64,000 nucleotides of DNA. Source: Pollutimonas thiosulfatoxidans (lineage in GTDB: Bacteria; Pseudomonadota; Gammaproteobacteria; Burkholderiales; Burkholderiaceae_B). The stretch's first letter is position 1. Every line of letters starts with the position of its first letter. The notes beneath the pieces were generated by a model, which did not search any database, was not told the origin of the DNA, and was given only the letters and a program-made list of their open reading frames with translations. Of the stretch, positions 26,235-33,709 are shown piece by piece. Position numbers and translations under genes: made by a program. The stretch covers positions 186,001-250,000 of the forward strand of contig NZ_CP022987.1 of the NCBI RefSeq assembly GCF_004022565.1. Reading direction: 5' to 3'.

Positions 26235-26980
26235 TCGCCTTCCCCCAGATAGGCGGTTTGCACCTCGGGATTATCGCGGATGGATTGGGGGTCACCATGG
26301 GCGATCACGCGGCCGTTGACCATGACGGTGATTTCGTCGGCGATTCTGAAGACGGCGTCCATGTCGTGTTCAACCAGCAGGATGGCGTGTTGGGTCTTGA
26401 GCGACGAAAGCAGCGCAAGCATGCGGTCCGTCTCTTCCGAGCCCATGCCCGCGAGCGGTTCGTCCAGCAACAGCACGGTGGGGGCGGTGGCCAGGCTCAT
26501 GGCGATTTCCAACTGGCGCTTGCGTCCGTGCGAGAGCAGGCCGGCGATGTGCGATGCATCGTCTTTCAGGCCGGCCAATTCAAGCGCGTGTTGCGCTGCA
26601 TCGGTACTGTAGCGGCACTTGCCCGCCGGCGCGGCCCAGTTCCAGAAATGTTGTTGCCTGGCTTGCGCAGCCAGTCGGCAGTTTTCGTGCACAGTCAGGC
26701 TTGGAAATATGGTGGTGCGTTGATAGCTGCGTCCCAGGCCGGCTCGGGCTCGACGCGGCTGTGGCCAGGTGGTGACCTCTTGCTGGTGCAGGAAAATACT
26801 GCCCTCGTCGGGGGCGAGTTCGCCAGCCAATACGCTGACCAAGGTGGACTTGCCCGCACCATTGGTGCCGATCACGGCATGGACTGCGCCGCGCGACAGG
26901 CTGACCGACACCTGGTCCAGCGCGGTCAGTCCACGAAAGCGACGCGTGATATTGCGGGCGGACAGAAGTTCGTTTGTCAT
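26231..26980 (-). CDS. livG: Branched-chain-type ABC transporter ATPase LivG (probable benzoate uptake)
   Basis: The first ATPase of the importer, 249 residues. It has Walker A GTNGAGKSTL, the Q-loop region, a LivG-type signature (LLSHGRKRQLEIAMSLA, variant of LSGGQ as is usual for LivG), Walker B (TVLLLDEPLAGM) and LLVEHDMDAVF with the switch histidine. I start it at the ATG beginning MTNELLSARN, which has an AAGGA site just upstream on the minus strand; a much longer open frame continues upstream across livM but has no transporter similarity. It begins two bases after the livM stop. Confidence 0.92.
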   Translation of the reverse strand: MTNELLSARNITRRFRGLTALDQVSVSLSRGAVHAVIGTNGAGKSTLVSVLAGELAPDEGSIFLHQQEVTTWPQPRRARAGLGRSYQRTTIFPSLTVHENCRLAAQARQQHFWNWAAPAGKCRYSTDAAQHALELAGLKDDASHIAGLLSHGRKRQLEIAMSLATAPTVLLLDEPLAGMGSEETDRMLALLSSLKTQHAILLVEHDMDAVFRIADEITVMVNGRVIAHGDPQSIRDNPEVQTAYLGEGE

Positions 26981-26982
26981 TT

Positions 26983-27978
26983 CTATCCTTGCGTGGACGC
27001 TGGAGACGCGGCGGAGCGACGGGCGCGCCGTTGCGCGGCCAGTCCGATCAGCCCGTTGGGCATGAAAGCGACCAGCGCGATAATCGACAGGCCAAAGGTA
27101 AGATGCCAATGGGTGGCCCAGTCGCCAAAGAGCGCTTGCGATTGGAATGCCTCTTGAAGCAGCGTCAGGGCGGCAGCCCCCAGCACGGCGCCCCAAAGCC
27201 GGCTGCTGCCGCCCAGGATAACCATGAGCAGCACCAGGCCTGATTGTTCCCAAGCCAGCAGTTCCGGGTTTACAAAGCCGTCTTTGGCGGCATAGAGCAA
27301 GCCGCTGATTCCGGCCAGCGCGCCAGCCAGGCCGTAGGCCACGAGCTTGTAATTGAAGGTGGAATAGCCGGCGCTGCGCATGCGTTGTTCGTTGACCCGG
27401 ATGCCGGTCAATGCGGCGCCGAAGCGCGAGCGCATCAACATGGCCAGGAAGGCCCATGTCAGCAGCAGGCAAGCCAGCGTGAACAGATAAAAATGCAGCG
27501 GGCTGTCGATATTGAGCAGTACCGTATCGCCAAGCCGCAGCTCGGGGCGAAAGTACAGGTAGATGCCGTCGCTGCCACCGCCCACGTCGGTATCATGGAA
27601 GACGTAGTAGGCCATCTGCGAAAAAGCCAGGGTGACCATAATGAAATACACACCCTTGGTACGCAACGAAAGCGCACCGGTAACCAAGGCATAGAGCAGG
27701 GCGGCGCACATGGCGATAGGCAACAGTACGAACAGGTTGCCGGGCCCCGACTCTGGCGAGTACAGCGTGGTGGTGTAAGCGGCAATGCCAAAGAAGGCGG
27801 CATGGCCCAGGCTGACCAACCCGGTGCCTCCGACCAATAATTGCAGGCTTAGCGCGAAGATCGAATAGATCATGATCTTGACGGCCAGGCTGATGTAGTA
27901 GTCGCTGGCGAGCAGCGGAAACAGAACGGCCAGACCAAGCAGACCGAGCAGGCACAGGTTGCGAAATGTGGCTTGCAT
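26983..27978 (-). CDS. livM: Branched-chain-type ABC transporter permease LivM
   Basis: An inner-membrane permease of 331 residues with eight or more hydrophobic segments, beginning at the N-terminus (LCLLGLLGLAVLFPLLA). Family landmarks are SLQLLVGGTGLVSLGHAAFFGIAAY and the EAA-like region near the middle-to-end, with GLLYAAKDGFVNPELLAWEQSG in the C-terminal half. The tail is basic (AAQRRARRSAAS), which fits a cytoplasmic end. It is spaced two and seven bases from livG and livH, so the five genes clearly form one operon. Confidence 0.93.
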   Translation of the reverse strand: MQATFRNLCLLGLLGLAVLFPLLASDYYISLAVKIMIYSIFALSLQLLVGGTGLVSLGHAAFFGIAAYTTTLYSPESGPGNLFVLLPIAMCAALLYALVTGALSLRTKGVYFIMVTLAFSQMAYYVFHDTDVGGGSDGIYLYFRPELRLGDTVLLNIDSPLHFYLFTLACLLLTWAFLAMLMRSRFGAALTGIRVNEQRMRSAGYSTFNYKLVAYGLAGALAGISGLLYAAKDGFVNPELLAWEQSGLVLLMVILGGSSRLWGAVLGAAALTLLQEAFQSQALFGDWATHWHLTFGLSIIALVAFMPNGLIGLAAQRRARRSAASPASTQG

Positions 27979-27985
27979 GGGTAAG

Positions 27986-28867
27986 TTAGCCTTGCTTGAA
28001 TAGCCCTTCGGGCCGGAACAAAAGAATACCGGCCATCAGTACGTAGACCAGAACACCGGCGATGCCAGGAAAGAAAACCTGGCCGAAAGTATCGACGAAG
28101 CCGACCAGCATCGCTGCGAGGAAGGCTCCCTTGATGGAGCCGATGCCGCCGATAACGACGACGACGAAGCAAATAATAAGCACGCTGTTGCCCATGCCGG
28201 GATACACGGACGATACCGGTGCCGCGATGGCGCCTGCCAGCGCCGCCAGTGCGACCCCAATGGCGAACACAATGCGATAGAGCCGATTGATGTCTATGCC
28301 CAGGGAGCTGATCATTTCCCGATTGCTGGCGCCGGCACGGATCATCATGCCCAGCCTGGTGTGGGCCAGCACCCAGTAAAGCCCGGCTGCGACCACCAAG
28401 CACACGCACGAGATGAACAGCCGATATACCGGGTAGGTCATGACCCCGCCCAAAGAGATGGACTCTGCCAGCCAGGCGGGGGCGGTGACGCCATGAACAT
28501 CGTTACCGACCGCCAGACTGCGCAGTTCTTCAAACACCAGGATCAGGCCATAGGTCATCAGCACCTGCTGCAGGTGGTCCCGGTAGTACAGAAAACTGAA
28601 AAAAGCCCATTCCAGAAAGTAGCCCAGCAAGGCGGCCAGCCCAACACACAGCAGGACGGTGATCAGGAATCCACCGCCCAGGTAATCGGCCACCATAGGC
28701 TGAAGCGCGAAGGCCATGTAGGCCCCGATCATATAAAAGCTGCCATGGGCGAGATTGATAATGCCCATGATGCCGAAGATCAGTGTCAGGCCGCTGGCCA
28801 CAAGAAACAACAACAGGCCGTACTGCACCGCGTTCAGGCACTGAATCAGGAATATGACCGGGTCCAC
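27986..28867 (-). CDS. livH: Branched-chain-type ABC transporter permease LivH
   Basis: The partner permease, 293 residues with about eight hydrophobic segments. It opens with FLIQCLNAVQYGLLLFLVASGLTLIFGIMGIINLAHGSFYMIGAYMAF, of which GLTLIFGIMGIINLAHG is the LivH hallmark; later come SLGIDINRLYRIVFAIGVALAALAG and a C-terminal GILLFRPEGLFKQG, the latter typical of the family's end. Context places it with the benzoyl-CoA genes. It follows livK by 21 bases. Confidence 0.94.
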   Translation of the reverse strand: MDPVIFLIQCLNAVQYGLLLFLVASGLTLIFGIMGIINLAHGSFYMIGAYMAFALQPMVADYLGGGFLITVLLCVGLAALLGYFLEWAFFSFLYYRDHLQQVLMTYGLILVFEELRSLAVGNDVHGVTAPAWLAESISLGGVMTYPVYRLFISCVCLVVAAGLYWVLAHTRLGMMIRAGASNREMISSLGIDINRLYRIVFAIGVALAALAGAIAAPVSSVYPGMGNSVLIICFVVVVIGGIGSIKGAFLAAMLVGFVDTFGQVFFPGIAGVLVYVLMAGILLFRPEGLFKQG

Positions 28868-28888
28868 AAGAGCTCCTTGTTGCTTGGT

Positions 28889-30046
28889 TTACAGCTTGCA
28901 GCCTCGTGCGGGGTCGGCCAGCGCCTTGATCGCGACGCCTTGGGTCAGGTTCTGTTCACCCACGACTTTGCGCAGATAGATGTCCTGCACGGGATTACCG
29001 GCGCTGGACAGCGTGAACTGGCCGCGCGGGCTGTCGATGGTGGCGCTGCGCATGGCAGTGCGCATGTCGTCTTTCTTGGAAACATCACCCTTGACGGCTT
29101 CCAGGCCTGCTGCAAGCAACTGGGCGGCGTCGTAGCCTTGTACGGCATAAACGTCGGGCTGCATGGAAGGGAAGTTCTTGGTGTAGTTTTCGCGGAAAGC
29201 GTTATCGCGAGGTGTGTCGAGGCCGTCGGCATAGTGCAGGGTGGTGAACAGGCCTTGGGCCGACTCGCCTTGTGCTTTCAGCGTACCGTCCGTCATGAAG
29301 CCGCTGCTGAGCAACGGCACGGTGTCTTTCAGGCCTGCAGCCGCGTAGTCCTGTACGAACTTGACGGCACCGCCACCGGCAAAGAAGGTGAACACAGCGT
29401 CAGGCTTGATCGATGCGACTTCGGTAAGCAGCGGCTGGAATTCCACTTGCGGGAAAGGCAGCGTCAGTTCCTTGACCACTTTGCCGCCTTCCTTTTCGAA
29501 AGATTCCTTGAAGCCCGCAATGGCTTCCTTGCCCGCTGCGTAGTTCCAGGTAATGGTGACGGCAGTCTTGTAGCCTTTCTCGACCGCGACAGGGCCCATG
29601 GCGTACGAGGGTTGCCAGTTGGAGAACGAACTGCGGAAGACGTTCTTGCTGCACAGTGGGCCGGTGATGGCGTCGGCACCGGCATTCGGAATGATGAGAG
29701 TGGTGTCGGAATCGTTGGCGGCCTTGGCCAGCGCCATGGCAACGCCCGAGTGCACCGTTCCTACCAGCACGTCGACCTGGTCGCGTTTGATCAGGCGGTT
29801 GGCGTTGTCTGGTCCTTTGGATGGATTGGACTCGTCGTCGACCTGGAAGTATTGCAGTTCCTGGCCGCCGAGTTTCCCGCCTTGTTCCTGTACATACAGC
29901 TTGAAGCCGTTTTCGATGGCCTGGCCCAGTGCGGCGTAGGTGCCGCTGTAAGGCAGCATAAATCCGACCTTCACGACGGCGGAGGCATTGCCCGCGCCCA
30001 GCGCCAATACCGTCGCCAGCGCGGTACCTGTCAATACTCGTTTCAT
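28889..30046 (-). CDS. livK: Periplasmic substrate-binding protein of a Liv-type (probably aromatic acid) ABC importer
   Basis: A 385-residue type I periplasmic binding protein with a signal peptide (MKRVLTGTALATVLALGAGNASA). The mature protein begins VVKVGFMLPYSG and shows LGQAIENGFKLYV, the domain-crossing VLVGTVHSGVAMAL and later the AVQGYDAAQLLAAGLE segment usual for the family. An AAGGAGA ribosome site lies upstream of the ATG. It sits 75 bases after the hydrolase gene on the same strand, so it can be read from the bclA promoter or from its own. Ligand specificity for benzoate is suggested only by neighbours. Confidence 0.92.
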   Translation of the reverse strand: MKRVLTGTALATVLALGAGNASAVVKVGFMLPYSGTYAALGQAIENGFKLYVQEQGGKLGGQELQYFQVDDESNPSKGPDNANRLIKRDQVDVLVGTVHSGVAMALAKAANDSDTTLIIPNAGADAITGPLCSKNVFRSSFSNWQPSYAMGPVAVEKGYKTAVTITWNYAAGKEAIAGFKESFEKEGGKVVKELTLPFPQVEFQPLLTEVASIKPDAVFTFFAGGGAVKFVQDYAAAGLKDTVPLLSSGFMTDGTLKAQGESAQGLFTTLHYADGLDTPRDNAFRENYTKNFPSMQPDVYAVQGYDAAQLLAAGLEAVKGDVSKKDDMRTAMRSATIDSPRGQFTLSSAGNPVQDIYLRKVVGEQNLTQGVAIKALADPARGCKL

Positions 30047-30121
30047 AGTTGTCTCCTTGGTTCTTCTAAGAGTGACTGCGTGGTGATGCGCGAAGCCCGC
30101 GCGGTGTAATCTAAACAGTGA

Positions 30122-30943
30122 TTATGAGCCGTCCAGCCCATCGATGAAGGCAGTGACTGCTTGAATGACCGCAGTCGGCTGGTCGCGGTGGGGCGAATGC
30201 CGACAATCCGCGATGATACAGAGTTGAGTCTGACTGGCAAGGCGTTTGATGCCGTAGACCTGTTCCAGCGTGCCGTATTCGTCGTCCTCGCCTTGTATGG
30301 CAAGGATGGGGCAAGTGATTTTGTCGAGATAGGACTCGATGTTCCAGGCGCGGAACGCCGGGTTCAGCCAGATGTCGTTCCACCCCCAGAAAGCGGAATC
30401 CACGTCCTGGTGATAGCGGCCGAGCTTTTCCGGCAGATCCGTCGCCAGGTAGGCCTGGCGGGCGTCCTGGATGTTCGAGATGGTCACGTCTTCGACGAAG
30501 ATGTGAGGCGCCGCCACGGCAATAGCCTTGACGCGGTCTGGGTACATGGCGGCAAACAGCAGCGATATCGACCCGCCGTCGCTGTGGCCAAAGAGAATGG
30601 GGCGTTCGTGCTCCAGGCCCAGGGCCGCAAAGAGGGCAGGCAGCGCCTCGCGAGCCTGGTCATGCATGAAATCCACCGGCCATTTCTCGTCGGCGGGGCG
30701 CGGCGTGCTGTTGCCGTAGCCATAGCGCGAGAACACCAGGCCTCGGCAACCGGTCGCCTCGCAAAGCTGGGCCGGCCAGTCTTTCCACATCGATGCGGAA
30801 CCCAGCCCTTCGTGCAGGAAGACGATCAGGTCGCTGCTGGTTTTTTCGGGCGCTATCCACAGACATTCGATGACCAAGTCGCGTCCCAGGGCGTGGACCG
30901 GGACGAGTTGTGTTGTGCAGGCGTGGTCGGTGGGCTGGTTCAT
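30122..30943 (-). CDS. Alpha/beta-fold hydrolase of the benzoate cluster
   Basis: A 273-residue cytosolic alpha/beta hydrolase. The oxyanion region is FLHEGLGSASMWKDWP, the nucleophile elbow is G-H-S121-D-G-G, and a late histidine (ADCRHSPHRDQP) can complete the triad. The ATG overlaps the bclA stop by four bases, indicating coupled translation with benzoate-CoA ligase. Hydrolases of this type recur beside box genes; a housekeeping role such as clearing dead-end CoA thioesters or a lactone is possible, but no substrate can be named. Confidence 0.88.
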   Translation of the reverse strand: MNQPTDHACTTQLVPVHALGRDLVIECLWIAPEKTSSDLIVFLHEGLGSASMWKDWPAQLCEATGCRGLVFSRYGYGNSTPRPADEKWPVDFMHDQAREALPALFAALGLEHERPILFGHSDGGSISLLFAAMYPDRVKAIAVAAPHIFVEDVTISNIQDARQAYLATDLPEKLGRYHQDVDSAFWGWNDIWLNPAFRAWNIESYLDKITCPILAIQGEDDEYGTLEQVYGIKRLASQTQLCIIADCRHSPHRDQPTAVIQAVTAFIDGLDGS

Positions 30944-32499
30944 CGGTTGTGGCTGTGAAGTTGTCGCAATTTGAAGCGCTGGATCTTGCCCGTGGCCGTC
31001 TTGGGCAGGTCATCCAGAAAATGTATGGTGCGAGGGTACTTGAACGGCGCCAGATGCTCTTTCACGAAAGCCTGGAGATCGTGCTCGGTGGCGTCGTCGC
31101 CGCTGCGTCCATCACGGAGTACCACGTAAGCCATGGTCTTGGTCAGGCCGGCGTCGTCCTCGACACCGATGACGGCGGCCTCCAGCACGGCTTCGTGCTG
31201 GACCAGCGTGTTCTCGACCTCGATGGGAGAAACATACTGGCCGCTGACCTTGATCATGTCGTCGCTGCGTCCGGCGTAAGTATAGTAGCCGTCGGCATCG
31301 CAGACATACTTATCGCCGCTTTTAAGCCACGGGCCCTGATAGGTGTCTATGGTTTTAGGCCGATTGTTCCAGTACATGAGCGCGGCGCTGGGGCCCTTGA
31401 TGTAAAGGTCGCCTATGGTGCCCACGGGTACGCTGTGCCCATGCTCGTCGCGCAGGTCGACTTCATACCCGGGCACAGGCTTGCCTGTGGTGCCGTAGTG
31501 GATGTCGCCCGGCTGGTTCGAAAGGAAAATGTGCAGCATCTCGGTGGAGCCGATGCCGTCCAGGATGTCGCAGCCGAAGTGCTCGCGGAAGCGCAAGCCC
31601 AGGTCTTTGGGCAGCGCTTCGCCGGCGGAGGCGCAGACGCGCAACCGCACCTGGTCGGCGGCAGGCAGCGAAGGCGATGCCAGCATGCTGGCGTAAAGGG
31701 TGGGGACGCCACAGAAAACAGTCGGTTGGCCCGTGGTCAGGCGCTTGAAGACGGCATCGGGAGTAGGGCGCTCGGCCATCAGCAGCGTGGTGGCTCCTAC
31801 CGACAAGGGGAAGGTCAGCCCGTTGCCCAACCCATAGGCAAAAAACAATTTGGCAGCCGAAAACACCACATCGCTTTCGCGCAGGCCCAATATGGGCTTG
31901 CCATAGAGTTCGGCGGTGTACCAAAGATTGGCGTGGGTATGCACTACCCCCTTGGGTTGTCCTGTGGAGCCCGACGAATACAGCCAGAAGGCGATTTCGT
32001 CGGCCAATGTCTTACAGGCCGGTACCTCGTCCGCCTGCGACATCAGAGCTTCAAAGTCCAGCAGGGGCGCTGCCAGCGGGGACGGCGACTGCGACACGAC
32101 AACATGCTGGACCTGATGGTTGCCCTGGTTCATGGCCTCTTGCAATGTGGGCAGCAGGGGTGCCGACACGAATACAGCTTGACTGCGACTATGGCCCAGC
32201 ATGTAGGCATAGTCGGCGACTGTCAGCAAGGTGTTGACTGCAACCGGCACGACGCCGGCATGCAGGGCGCCCAGGAAGGCCACCGGCCAGTCGATCGTGT
32301 CGTGCATGACCAGCAAGATGCGCTCTTCGCGTCGCAAGCCCAGCTTCTGCAGCAGCCCGGCAAAGCGGGCGATACGGCTGGCTAGCTCGGCGTACGTCAG
32401 GCTGCGGTGGTCGTCGATGAAAGCCGGTTTGTCGGGTCTTGCGGCGTTCGATTCGACAAGTTGAGCGGCATAATTCAGCTCAACGGGGCAGGTGGGCAT
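30940..32499 (-). CDS. bclA: Benzoate-CoA ligase
   Basis: Activates benzoate with ATP and CoA to benzoyl-CoA, the entry step of the box pathway, in the cytosol. The 519-residue AMP-forming ligase has the P-loop-like YSSGSTGQPKGVVHTHAN, a GIGSTEMLHIFLSN motif in place of YGxTE that is typical of benzoate ligases, the YVCDADGYYTYAGRSDD hinge region and the C-terminal PKTATGKIQRF with the acylatable lysine. Neighbours (hydrolase, Liv importer, divergent boxRCBA) strengthen the name over other aryl-CoA ligases. It is the first gene of the minus-strand arm and faces boxR across about 160 bases. Confidence 0.94.
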   Translation of the reverse strand: MPTCPVELNYAAQLVESNAARPDKPAFIDDHRSLTYAELASRIARFAGLLQKLGLRREERILLVMHDTIDWPVAFLGALHAGVVPVAVNTLLTVADYAYMLGHSRSQAVFVSAPLLPTLQEAMNQGNHQVQHVVVSQSPSPLAAPLLDFEALMSQADEVPACKTLADEIAFWLYSSGSTGQPKGVVHTHANLWYTAELYGKPILGLRESDVVFSAAKLFFAYGLGNGLTFPLSVGATTLLMAERPTPDAVFKRLTTGQPTVFCGVPTLYASMLASPSLPAADQVRLRVCASAGEALPKDLGLRFREHFGCDILDGIGSTEMLHIFLSNQPGDIHYGTTGKPVPGYEVDLRDEHGHSVPVGTIGDLYIKGPSAALMYWNNRPKTIDTYQGPWLKSGDKYVCDADGYYTYAGRSDDMIKVSGQYVSPIEVENTLVQHEAVLEAAVIGVEDDAGLTKTMAYVVLRDGRSGDDATEHDLQAFVKEHLAPFKYPRTIHFLDDLPKTATGKIQRFKLRQLHSHNR

Positions 32500-32586
32500 G
32501 GCGTGGTCTCCGAAATCTTTTTATGGTGCTGTCGCCTGGTCCGACATGCAATGCGCCTACCAGGGAATTTTTACAATACAGAATGC

Positions 32587-32615
32587 AAATTAGGGCTTTT
32601 ATTCCCTGAAGTCAA
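32587..32615 (-). promoter_or_regulatory. Candidate promoter of the bclA-liv operon
   Basis: On the minus strand, TTGACT (32615-32610) and TAATTT (32592-32587) are separated by 17 bases, a good sigma-70 layout. A TGCA element (32584-32587) touches the -10 box. This would start a transcript about 85 bases upstream of the bclA ATG. Confidence 0.5.
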
Positions 32616-32625
32616 GCACTATAAT
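32597..32625 (+). promoter_or_regulatory. Candidate promoter of boxR
   Basis: A perfect -10 box TATAAT (32620-32625) faces boxR; the hexamer 17 bases upstream (TTTTAT) is a poor -35, so the promoter may be weak or activator-assisted. TGCA at 32625-32628 overlaps the last base of the -10 box and forms part of ATGCAT, suggesting autoregulation by BoxR. Confidence 0.45.
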
Positions 32626-32657
32626 GCATGTTCGCCATCAGCTAAGGGTTATTCTGG

Positions 32658-33587
32658 GTGAAAACTAAAAAACTAGACCGGAAGGCCGCCGTTGCCCTGC
32701 TGGATGCCCGCAACGGTGGCGACCCCTATCTCAGCTCGCTGGGCGAGCGGGTGCGCCGCATGCGGGCCATACGCGGCATGACGCGCAAAGAGCTGGCCTC
32801 CGCAGCAGGCGTTTCCGAACGCCATCTGGCCAATCTGGAATTGGGCGTGGGCAACGTCTCCATACTGGTGCTGCGGCAAATTGCACATGCCTTCAACTGC
32901 GCACCGGCCGAGCTGGTGGGCGACGTCACCACCAGCACGCCAGAGTGGCTATTGATCCGCGGCCTGCTCGAACGCCGCTCCGAGGCCGAGCTGCAGAAAG
33001 CCCGCGAAGTCCTTACCGCCTTGTTCGATGATCCCTTGCTGGCTGGCAAGCGCAACCGCCTGCAGCGGATCGCCCTGACCGGTTTGCGCGGGGCGGGCAA
33101 GTCCACGCTGGGACGCATGCTGGCTGCCGACATCAACTACCCCTTCGTCGAACTCAGTGCCGAGATCGAGCGCGTCGCCGGCTGCGGCATACTGGAAATC
33201 CACAGTCTTTACGGGCCGACGGCCTACCGGCGCTACGAGAAACGGGCACTGGAAGAGGCCTTGCAGTTGTATCCCGAGATGGTGCTGGCCACGCCTGGTG
33301 GGCTGGTATCCGAGCCGGCCAGCATGAACACAATGCTGGCCCACTGCTATACCGTCTGGGTCAAGGCCACGCCTGAAGATCACATGCAGCGGGTCATGGC
33401 GCAGGGCGACTTCCGGCCCATGGCCGGCAACAACGAGGCCATGGCCGATTTGAAACGCATCCTGGCCAGCCGCGAAGACTTCTACTCGAAGGCAGATTGG
33501 GTGTGCTCCACCAGCGATACCACCCTGGAAGCCTGTTTCGAGGGCTTGCGCACGCATATCCGTCAAGCCGCCGGGATGCCGCTGTAA
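32658..33587 (+). CDS. boxR: BoxR-type regulator: XRE helix-turn-helix fused to a shikimate-kinase-like domain
   Basis: The local regulator of the benzoyl-CoA genes. The 309 residues divide into an XRE-type DNA-binding domain (about residues 28-88; RVRRMRAIRGMTRKELASAAGVSERHLANLE spans the two helices) and, after a linker, a shikimate-kinase-like domain from about residue 136 with Walker A G142-LRGAGK148-ST. Family members BoxR and BzdR are repressors that release DNA on binding benzoyl-CoA; the kinase fold serves as a sensor. The start is a GTG with AAGGG (32644-32648) nine bases upstream. It is not an AroK: the HTH and the position beside boxC argue otherwise. Confidence 0.94.
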   Translation: MKTKKLDRKAAVALLDARNGGDPYLSSLGERVRRMRAIRGMTRKELASAAGVSERHLANLELGVGNVSILVLRQIAHAFNCAPAELVGDVTTSTPEWLLIRGLLERRSEAELQKAREVLTALFDDPLLAGKRNRLQRIALTGLRGAGKSTLGRMLAADINYPFVELSAEIERVAGCGILEIHSLYGPTAYRRYEKRALEEALQLYPEMVLATPGGLVSEPASMNTMLAHCYTVWVKATPEDHMQRVMAQGDFRPMAGNNEAMADLKRILASREDFYSKADWVCSTSDTTLEACFEGLRTHIRQAAGMPL

Positions 33588-33605
33588 GGACATACCCGGA
33601 CAGCA

Positions 33606-33619
33606 TGCATTTTTATGCA
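33606..33619. promoter_or_regulatory. Upstream TGCA-N6-TGCA operator in front of boxC
   Basis: TGCA at 33606-33609 and 33616-33619 are six bases apart. The surrounding bases make a perfect inverted repeat: CATGCAT (33604-33610), a four-T centre, ATGCATG (33615-33621). It ends six bases before the -35 hexamer of the boxC promoter. TGCA repeats are reported binding sites of the BzdR/BoxR regulator group. Confidence 0.75.
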
Positions 33620-33626
33620 TGTTTTA

Positions 33627-33655
33627 TTGACACTGGAATTATGCTGCATTATTAT
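33627..33655 (+). promoter_or_regulatory. Promoter of boxCBA
   Basis: A consensus -35 box TTGACA (33627-33632), exactly 17 bases, then TATTAT (33650-33655). It is the best sigma-70 promoter I see in the window and would give a leader of about 45-50 bases before the boxC ATG. It is flanked and overlapped by two TGCA-N6-TGCA elements. Confidence 0.8.
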
Positions 33656-33658
33656 GCA
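33645..33658. promoter_or_regulatory. Downstream TGCA-N6-TGCA operator overlapping the boxC -10 box
   Basis: TGCA at 33645-33648 and 33655-33658, six bases apart, arranged as the inverted repeat TGCAT-TATT-ATGCA. The element covers the whole -10 hexamer, so a bound repressor would block RNA polymerase. Its centre lies 39 bases from the centre of the upstream copy, close to four helical turns. Confidence 0.75.
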
Positions 33659-33709
33659 TAAAACGCCTGGGTGCAGGCATTATTTTTCAGATATGTCCAG
33701 GAAACCGAT

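Noticed and set aside
26981..27472. Extended N-terminus for LivG reaching into livM
   Set aside because: The extra residues do not match any ABC domain and overlap livM; an AAGGA-preceded ATG begins the real LivG.
28361..30109. Long plus-strand open frame (about 580 codons) opposite livH and livK
   Set aside because: Its product has no domain and the opposite strand encodes two clear transporter proteins with proper spacing and ribosome sites.
32658..33587. BoxR gene as a shikimate kinase (aroK)
   Set aside because: It has an N-terminal helix-turn-helix and lies at the head of the box genes; the kinase-like fold is a known sensor in this regulator group.
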